Source: Calliopum simillimum
Lineage: Eukaryota > Arthropoda > Insecta > Diptera > Lauxaniidae
NCBI GenBank assembly: GCA_951812925.1
Contig: OX638372.1
Coordinates: 1,736,001 to 1,800,000 of the forward strand
DNA length: 64,000 nucleotides
Direction: 5' to 3'
The notes below the pieces were generated by a model. The model saw only the letters and a list, made by a program, of their open reading frames with translations, searched no databases and had not been told where the DNA came from. Of this stretch, positions 57,444 to 64,000 are shown piece by piece. A program made the translations under genes and the position numbers. Every line of letters begins with the position of its first letter. Position 1 is the first letter of the stretch.

Positions 57444-58409
57444 TGGGACGAGGCAAGCATTGCAGTTCTGAGCGGCGTGCACTTATAAAAAAATTGATTT
57501 CGAAGGGCAAAACTTACGAGGAAGTAGAAAATTTAGTAGGTTGTTCACCGACGACGCCTTGAAAAACGCGGCCGACCTCGTATAATCTCCAAGAAAGAAG
57601 AAAATCGTGTGGTGAGATACTCAAGACTAAATCCTTTTGCGAGCTCTTCCAAGATAAAGGATGAACTTAAAGTCAATGCCAGTACACAAACAATACGAAG
57701 ATATTTGCGGGAAAATAATTTCGCAGCACATAGCCCAAGAAAAGTTCCGCTTCTAAATAAAAAACATGTAGCAGCAAGAATAAAATTCGCGCAAAAATAC
57801 ATCGACTGGCCAGTTCAGAAATGGAGAAATATTTTATGGACTGATGAATCCAAAATTGTGCTTTGTGGTAGAAGGGGGTCTCGGCAATACGTAAGACGAC
57901 CACCAAATACGAAATTCGATCCAAGATTTACCTTAAAAACAATCAAGCACGGAGGAGCTAGCATAATGATTTGGGCATGCTTTTCGTACAACGGTGTGGG
58001 GCCTATATATTGGATCCAAGAAATCATGGATCGGCACCTATACGTCCATATACTCCAGGAAGTCATGTTGCCATATGCTAGCGACCAAATGCCACTGAAT
58101 TGGGTCTTTCAACAGGACAACCACCCCAAGCACACTAGTAAAGTCGCCAAACAATGGTTTCAGGCCAGCGACATAAATGTTCTTGAATGGCCCGCCCAGT
58201 CGCCAGACCTGAATCCCATTGAGAACCTATGGTGCGACGTGAAGAATGCAGTCGCCCAATGTCGACCGACCAATGTTTCGCAACTTTGGGAAACAGTTAA
58301 AGACGCCTGGAAATCCATACCTGTCCAAAGATGCCAAAATCTTGTGGAGTCGATGCCAAAGCGCTGTGCTTGTGTTATTGCGAATAAAGGCCATTCAACT
58401 AAATACTAG
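57444..58409 (+). pseudogene. Tc1-type transposase (broken N-terminus)
   Basis: An ATG at 57444 opens MGRGKHCSSERRALIKKLI, the usual helix-turn-helix start, but this frame stops near 57560. The remaining protein continues in another frame from EKRGRPRIISKKEE (GRPR AT-hook-like) and is then open to 58409. The second half has an intact DDE core: ILWTDESKI, VFQQDNHPKHTSK and SPDLNPIENLW, spaced as DD34E. A small deletion or frameshift around 57555 removed part of the DNA-binding domain. The catalytic domain is well preserved, so the damage is probably recent. Confidence 0.88.
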
Positions 58410-58742
58410 TGATAACGTTGTGTTTTAAATAACCCATAATTTAAAATAAAGTGGCTATTTTGCAAAAGTTACAAGACTGCAAAGTTATCACTACTATTAT
58501 TTTGAGCAACCAAATTTTAAGAACTTGTGAAAACTTTAATTTTTTTATCCCAACTACCTTGAAATCTTGTTAATTATATTTTTAATTTCTCCTTAGGATA
58601 CCACTCTTGTAAAAAAAATGTAATTCAATTTGATCAAAATAAAAATTCAGATTTTTTTAAGGTCGTTTTCAATTTTATAAAAAGCACTACTATTATTTTG
58701 GACACAGCTGTACGAGTAAAAAATTAATGTATTTGTCGTAGA

Positions 58743-60120
58743 TACCCAGTTGCAAAAGCCAGCATGCATGCTTTGTAGCATTCATGAATCATGCAAACAT
58801 TTCGTAGCAAAATGGAAGATTTGAGGAAAAAAAGTCTCAAATTTATTCAATCTTTTGTACTCCTGAATCATGTTTAACTTGAGTTTTAATATGAAGTGAA
58901 GTGAAGTCAACATTTTTTATGTCACAAAAAATAAAAACAAAAATAAATCGATCAGACGCTAAAGGCAATTTCCTCCATAATATCAATAGTAAGGATTGTA
59001 ATACGATAGTAAATGATATAGCGCTTATAATTCTCAATCGCAGAATGGATTTCAAAGGTAAACTTCCAGGAGATTCGTTTAGTATCTTTGGCAGAGTGTA
59101 ATATGATGTTAATAAATATATTTTTAGAGCATATCAGAGCTATACCAATATCAGAAGAATTAAAAACTAATTATCCAAGCGAGTATTTTGCTTCGGATTA
59201 CGGTCATACGGAAAATGGTAAGATTTGAATGTGTTTGGAATATATTGTTGATCCTCTTGTGATATTTGAGATGGTTATTTTGACTAAGTCCATTAAAGTG
59301 CAAAAGTAATGTCATATACAGCATGTGCCATAATAATAGGCCCAATTTTATTCTTTTCCAACAAAATGGCAGCCTATTCATATTATAGCATTTCTTTTGC
59401 TATATAATGGACTTAGGCCACTTTCAAAATAACCGGCTCATTTAATTACTATTCTCAAGACACTTTTTGAAATTCCGCAAAATATTTATTGTATTTCACA
59501 GGCTCTACTTCTGATGTCCTAAAAGGTGCTGAATAAAGATTTCTCAGTATTTCAAGATATCTCTAAACGTGCAAATACATATATCACCAATATATCACAT
59601 TTGCTCCGCGGGTAAAGAGTTTCATGGTTCTTGTTGCGAAGATTCTGGTGGTGCTGACATCATTTTTTTATTGTAACGCAACAGTGTCAATAATCACTAT
59701 TAATAAAAATATTTATTACGACAATTCTTAACTAGTTTTCTAAACGTAAAATAGGGTTTCCATGAAACAATCGTTCAAAAGCATGAATGAATCATGTATG
59801 GAAACGAAAACATGAAGAAGTTGTCTTTTAGCTACAGTGAATCATGTGTAGTAGAGTTGTCATGAAACAATTGTTCCAAATCATAAAAGAATCATGGATA
59901 GTGCAGAATAGAAAATGTGATTTATTCGTTCTAAAGCATGAGCAAATCATGAATAGAAAACATGATTGTAGCATTCCATATAATTTTTTGAGCATGCATG
60001 ATTTCCTATGACATGCCTGTACAAAAAAGAAACGAACGAGCATTTAGGACGGCATGCATGCCAAGCACCCCAAAGAGGCATGATTCATGCTTCTATCATG
60101 TTTATTTTTGCAACTGGGTA
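58743..60120. mobile_element. TACCCAGTTGCAAAA terminal-inverted-repeat element
   Basis: A perfect 15-bp inverted repeat (58743-58757 and 60106-60120). Both subterminal regions carry GCATGCATGC and GCATGAATCATGC, and the right 350 bp are full of ATCATG words. No target duplication is evident, so two unrelated ends cannot be excluded. A three-exon gene candidate lies inside. Confidence 0.6.
58919..59536 (+). CDS. Putative small three-exon gene, unknown function
   Basis: Exons 58919-59057, 59128-59217 and 59502-59536 join in phase across two GT-AG introns (donors AAAG|GTAAAC and AATG|GTAAGA, acceptors TTTTTAG and TTTCACAG). The product would be 87 residues. Visible parts are KIKTKINRSDAKGNF, NDIALIILNRRMDFKEHI, ISEELKTNYPSEYFASDYG and a short STSDVLKGAE end. 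No membrane segment or known motif is seen. It could be a host gene, a fragment of a transposon protein, or exons captured by the surrounding TIR element. Three independent, well-formed splice signals argue against chance. Confidence 0.4.
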
Positions 60121-60380
60121 ATGTTTGTTCGTCATTCAACAGTTTGGTTGTTGTCAAAATGGAAAATTAGATTTGAACAAATGGAAGATTTTGAAAACAG
60201 AGAATAAAATTACGATTGAAGCAGGAAGTAGTGAAAATCCATCGCGATTATATGAATTCATCAACATATTTATTTTACGTTAGTTTTATTTTTTGCGCCT
60301 TAAAGTAGACTATGAGACGAAAAAATGTATTTCGTTTTTTAAATTATGTGTTGCAAATATCACATTTTCATAAATAAAAA

Positions 60381-62752
60381 TTAGATGTTGCTATATTCCA
60401 TCTGGACACATTCTTCTGCGGCAACATGTGTTGGGGAGGATCCATCAATAATATGGTCATTGGATTCACTAAAAAAAGGTTATGCTAGATAATAAATGCT
60501 TTATATGTTTATATGAGACTTGCCTGTCTAAAGATGGTTCATTGCTAAACATTTCATTAGGAACCGTGGCCGATGCTCTTTCTGAAATAAGTGAGATAAT
60601 GGGTTGTTTTGACTGTAAATGGCGTTCTACTTCGGCGGCTGTCATGTGGGTTTGTTCTTCATTCTTTTGCAAACTATCAATTAACGTTTTATCGGTAGGT
60701 GCGTTATTATTAAGAGTTGGTTTAATTTCAATTTGTGAGGCGTTTTGATTTTTCCTCTTTCGTCCTCTCGTAGAACCAGGTGTTGTATTCGAAAAACTTT
60801 GTTCTGTTTTTCGCCTATAAGGGAAATAATTTTCTTTTTATATACCAAAAACTTTGGGTTTTGTTAAATTTCCATGAGACATATAACATATTTGATTTCA
60901 ACCATTACTAGCTATTCAAAAATGAAGGGTAAATTAGTGTATACAATAAGCTCATCTCATCTTAAGTATTTAGCAAACTCAGACGATTGATGCATCTGAT
61001 AATGCCATGAAAGCTTGAGCTATTACGTCTTCATTCAACACATATCTATGGTCAAATACTAAAATAGTACTAAATTTAGTATTTTACCATTTGAAAAAAG
61101 CCCGATTCAATACTTTTCCAAAAACCGGTTTAGAAATGGACAGTTATATGAAGGAGTCTTTTCCACAATTTACTGATTTTTCCACTTCCACCCGTCCAAA
61201 ATCCACAAAAAAAAAATCAATTTTTGCTATTTTTATCGGTTTTGGCAATAAACGAAATCATGTACAAAAATTCAGCAAAATCGGAGGTGTGGCAGTTCGA
61301 TTATTTTAAACCCAGCAATGTCCACGACAATCTCCAAATTTCTTTTCGAGTTTGCCCATAAGACTCTTTTGAGTGTTTGGTTTAAACTTGGTTTATAGCC
61401 TCATTCAACTCAATTCTATCGCAAAACCTACAGTATAATAAATAGAGTCTGTCTATACGGGGCGGCCCGCGTACGCGAAAGCTCCTCTCTCTCTCTCAAT
61501 TTACTCAATTAGCGTACGCGAAATCCAGTGAGGTTTTTTCCCCCGGGACGCATTTTCGTTACAACAGTAATTTTACATAAAATTAGGGGTAAGTGGGCGG
61601 CCTGCGGCCGCAGCTCAGGATTTAAAACTCCCAAAAATCCGACACCGGCTTCGCGGCGGCCTTCGGCCGCGGATCAGTACATAAATTAATCCAGTTCCCC
61701 GGAGAAAAAAACTTCACTGGATTTCGCGTACGCTAATTGAGTTTCGCGTACGCTAATTGAGTAAATTGAGAGAGAGAGAGGAGCTTTCGCGTACGCGGAA
61801 CGCCCCGTATAGACATTTCCTAATAAATATGTGTATGTTCAGAGATAAATGTTTTCATTAAACATACGACGCGGGAAAATATGTTCAATACCAACTTTTT
61901 CATTTCCTTTGCAGCTTCATCTTCTGATGATTCTGTTTCTTCACTTTCCGATGAAGTATTTTCTGGTTTTTCGTATTGTAGTAGCCTGTCCAAAAGAAAC
62001 GCCCGATCTCTAGACACTTTAAGCAAACGTCGCTGATTTACTCGAAGCGCATCCTGGAAAAACTCATTTTCCTGTTGACGAAAACAATGGATTCGAGAGT
62101 TAATAATAAGAGTCTGTCTATACGGGGCGTTCCGCGTACGCGAAAGCTCCTCTCTCTCTCTCAATTTACTCAATTAGCGTACGCGAAATCCAGTGAAGTT
62201 TTTTCCCCCGGGACGCATTTTCGTTACAACAGTAATTTTACATAAAAGTAGGGGTAAGTGGGCGGCCTGCGGCCGCAGCTCAGGATTTAAAACTCCCAAA
62301 AATCCGTCACCGGCTTCGCGGCGGCCTTCGGCCGCGGATCAGTACATAAATTAATCAAGTTCCCCGGGGGAAAAAACTTCACTGGATTTCGCGTACGCTA
62401 ATTGAGTTTCGCGTACGCTAATTGAGTAAATTGAGAGAGAGAGAGGAGCTTTCGCGTACGCGGAACGCCCCGTATAGACATTTCCTAATAATAAACTGTA
62501 ACATAAATATCTGTAGTTGAAAGTTATACTCACATAGATCAGGAACTTAAATTTGCGCTTTAGGTATCGATATTGTGACTTAAAGTCAATGGAATTGTTT
62601 ACATTATCATTTACCACGTCTTGGTCTTGACTTTCGTCCGAAGCAGAATCTTCATTAACCTCGATATTTCCATCCAAACGCTCATCCTGAGTAGCGCTGG
62701 TCTGCTCTGTCTGCTCATTAGCCAGTGTGCGGCAATACCAACCCTCCAACAT
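60381..62752 (-). CDS. INO80 complex subunit E-like protein
   Basis: Four exons on the minus strand: 62752-62534, 62071-61896, 60814-60524 and 60468-60381, phase-consistent, 257 residues (human INO80E has 244). The diagnostic region spans exons 1 and 2: [14 protein letters not shown], then [20 protein letters not shown] and [13 protein letters not shown], a coiled-coil block shared with INO80E. An acidic serine-rich stretch follows, then KRKTEQ and a basic GRKRKN. The acidic end (SNDHIIDG) resembles the family C-terminus. The first intron uses GTGAGT, the second a weak GTTGGT donor, and the third a GC donor (AG|GCAAGT). INO80 remodels nucleosomes in the nucleus. Introns 1 and 2 each contain one type 3 foldback copy. 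Confidence 0.85.
61445..61820. mobile_element. Foldback element type 3, copy in INO80E intron 2
   Basis: 376 bp with TAATAAATA (9 bp) on both sides (61436-61444, 61821-61829). The ends are GAGTCTGTCTATACGGGGCG and the complement of GGAAATGTCTATACGGGGCG. The arms hold GCGTACGCGAAA and CTCAATTAGCGTACGC words and CTCTCTCTC. The core module sits between. Confidence 0.92.
61564..61678 (-). repeat. GC-rich core module, copy 3
   Basis: 115 bp in reverse orientation, from ACAGTAATTTTAC to CGCGGATCAGT. Same hairpin words GCGGCCGCAGGCCGC and GCGGCCGAAGGCCGC on the complementary strand. Confidence 0.9.
62110..62485. mobile_element. Foldback element type 3, copy in INO80E intron 1
   Basis: 376 bp with TAATAATAA (9 bp) on both sides (62101-62109, 62486-62494). 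Nearly identical to the copy at 61445-61820, in the same orientation, only 290 bp away. Confidence 0.92.
62229..62343 (-). repeat. GC-rich core module, copy 4
   Basis: 115 bp, almost identical to copy 3 (for example AAAGTAGG where copy 3 has AAATTAGG). Confidence 0.9.
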
Positions 62753-63109
62753 AATATGATACTCTGTGCTTGCTAAATTATCAATTTAATATTAATTAAT
62801 ACTTTAATATTAGGTGATTATTGACTAACAAAATAAGCATAACAAGGTAACGTCAGTAACTGATAGAGGTAGCGCCAAATTGTCAATAAGAGAAAAGCGG
62901 AAAACGAAATCAACCAATCAAATCGCCTTGAGACAAATGTCAAAATCAGAAATCTGTAAAATTGTCAGTGTTGCCACTTTAGGGGATTTCCTCTAGATTT
63001 AGGGGATTTTGAAATGTTTAGGAAGTAATCTAGGGGGTACATTATTTAGGGGATTTGGGCTTAATTTTATTTTTCCCAAATGGGGCTCTAGAAATTAAGT
63101 CCAACAACA
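62753..63109. promoter_or_regulatory. INO80E-like upstream region
   Basis: Upstream DNA of the INO80E-like gene. Nothing diagnostic is visible; the stretch 62985-63060 repeats the TTTAGGGGATTT word three times (near 62980, 63000 and 63045). Confidence 0.4.
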
Positions 63110-64000
63110 AGAAAAACAACTGCCGCTCGAACCTACTTTCGGAGATATAGCCATCGGAAGATCGGGATATCTCTTTTATAAAAAATCGGTATAAGTTGAG
63201 AACTCCTTAATGGATTTTTAAAATATTGATGTCATATGAAAGGTATTTTACCGGACTAAATAATTGTTATACAACATTTTTCAATTTGAGTAATAGTTTT
63301 CGAGATATGACAATTTTTCAAAAATTCACCCCATTTTTCCCCAAAATACCGTTATTTTTTTCCAAAAAATGTATCACTAACCTATAAATTTAATAACTAA
63401 ATTAGGAAGCCTTATTTATTTCCTTTCATTTGATATGCAACATATATCTGAAATTGCATCATTAATAAATTTCTATGGAAAAAAACAAAAAATAGACCAA
63501 ATCAATTTCCTTGATATTAGGAACTTTTAACAACAACAATGCCAGAACAGACAACAACAACTTTACTACAACTACAACAACAACAAAGAGAATCAGCTAC
63601 TTGTGCAAGCTCAGCAGCTACTTATTGTTTCAAAAAAATTTAAAATTTTTATTGAAAATTGCGCGCGTAATTTGGCTGCCAAGCTATGTGCTTGATATAT
63701 TATAGACTGATCCGCGGCCGAAGGCCGCCGCGAAGCCGGTGTTGGATTTTTGGGAGTTTTAAATCCTGAGATGCAGCCGCAGGCCGCCCACTTACCCCTA
63801 CTTTTGTGTAAAATTACTGTTGTTGTAGTAGTAGTAAAGTTGTTGTTGTTGTTATTGTATGTTCTGGCATTGTTGTTGTTTAAAGTTCCTAATTTCAAGA
63901 AAATTGATTTGGTCCATTTTTATTTTTTTCTATAAAAAATTTATTAATGATGCAATTTCAGATACATGTTGCATGTCATATGAAAGGAAATAAATTGGGC
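63110..64000. mobile_element. Foldback element type 2, second copy (runs off window)
   Basis: The left outer part repeats CTACTTTCGGAGATATAGCC and the inner text of 31058-32031. Inner inverted pairs flank the core: GGAACTTTTAACAACAACAA with TTGTTGTTGTTTAAAGTTCC, and ATTTCATTTGATATGCAAC near 63425 with GTTGCATGTCATATGAAAGG at the end. The right end lies outside the window. Confidence 0.75.
63706..63820 (+). repeat. GC-rich core module, copy 5
   Basis: 115 bp, from ACTGATCCGCGGCC to AATTACTGT, with GCGGCCGAAGGCCGC intact and a GAGATGCAGCCGCAGG variant of the second hairpin. Confidence 0.9.

Larger units (their letters stand above)
56239..58710 (+). mobile_element. Tc1-type DNA transposon (IR/DR structure)
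   Basis: Outer ends CAGTTGTGCTCATAAAAATA and the complement ending GGACACAGCTG are flanked by TA (56237-56238, 58711-58712). Inner copies of the AAAATAATAGTAGTG end motif lie near 57317 and 58493, which is the IR/DR arrangement of some Tc1 families. The left side is unusually long (1.2 kb before the transposase) and carries four GTAACGCGAGTTACCA motifs. Confidence 0.85.

Noticed and set aside
63511..63935. Asn/Thr- and Val/Leu-rich frames on both strands
   Set aside because: They are translations of CAA/TTG simple repeats in foldback arms.
1..64000. tRNA, rRNA or snRNA genes
   Set aside because: None recognised by eye. The tRNA-like matches are only the primer binding sites of the LTR elements.

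Overview
The window is AT-rich genomic DNA from a higher (schizophoran) fly. The evidence is spliced animal genes with fly-like orthologues (a mitochondrial amidoxime-reducing component, Vamp7, Taf5 and an INO80E-type subunit) set in a dense field of insect transposons: an errantivirus (gypsy-group LTR element with env), a copia-like element, several non-LTR elements, Tc1/mariner, piggyBac-like, PIF/Harbinger-like and many foldback/MITE elements. The species cannot be fixed from sequence alone.

Bases 1-16600 are one nest of insertions. A decayed CR1/jockey-type LINE (LINE-A) starts at the left edge. It is cut at 2158 by a 12.1 kb errantivirus (2159-14290; 350-bp LTRs, 4-bp target duplication TCCA, tRNA-type primer site, gag, pol reached by -1 frameshift, env). 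The errantivirus is itself cut between pol and env by an RNase H-bearing LINE (LINE-B, about 9770-12000). LINE-A resumes in frame at 14291, and its C-terminal codons are cut again by a 639-bp piggyBac-type MITE (15849-16487, TTAA on both sides).

Bases 16600-22570 hold a 5'-truncated LINE with a 16-bp target duplication, a broken kazrin-like SAM-domain fragment and a copia-like element with identical 144-bp LTRs and one internal stop. Bases 22570-45600 contain no intact host gene that I can recognise. They are a mosaic of inverted-repeat elements: a compound CAGGGGGTCG element with an RpL7A-like pseudogene inside, a Harbinger-like element carrying two further insertions, LINE and transposase relics, several foldbacks, and a 2.56 kb piggyBac-like non-autonomous element.

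Bases 45600-62800 hold the host genes. They are mARC-like (+, three exons), Vamp7 (-, four exons, longin SNARE), Taf5 (+, one exon, WD40 TFIID subunit, divergent from Vamp7), a small unidentified three-exon gene candidate (+) and INO80E-like (-, four exons). A 1.2 kb palindrome separates mARC from Vamp7, and a 0.95 kb palindrome plus a Tc1-type transposon follow Taf5. Two 376-bp copies of one foldback element sit in introns 1 and 2 of the INO80E-like gene.

The most unusual signal is a GC-rich 115-bp module present five times (26255, 31532, 61564, 62229, 63706). Each time it forms the middle of an inverted-repeat element, but with three unrelated kinds of arms. Where the target duplication is clear it is 9 bp. 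This looks like a family of modular foldback transposons that share a heart and swap arms.
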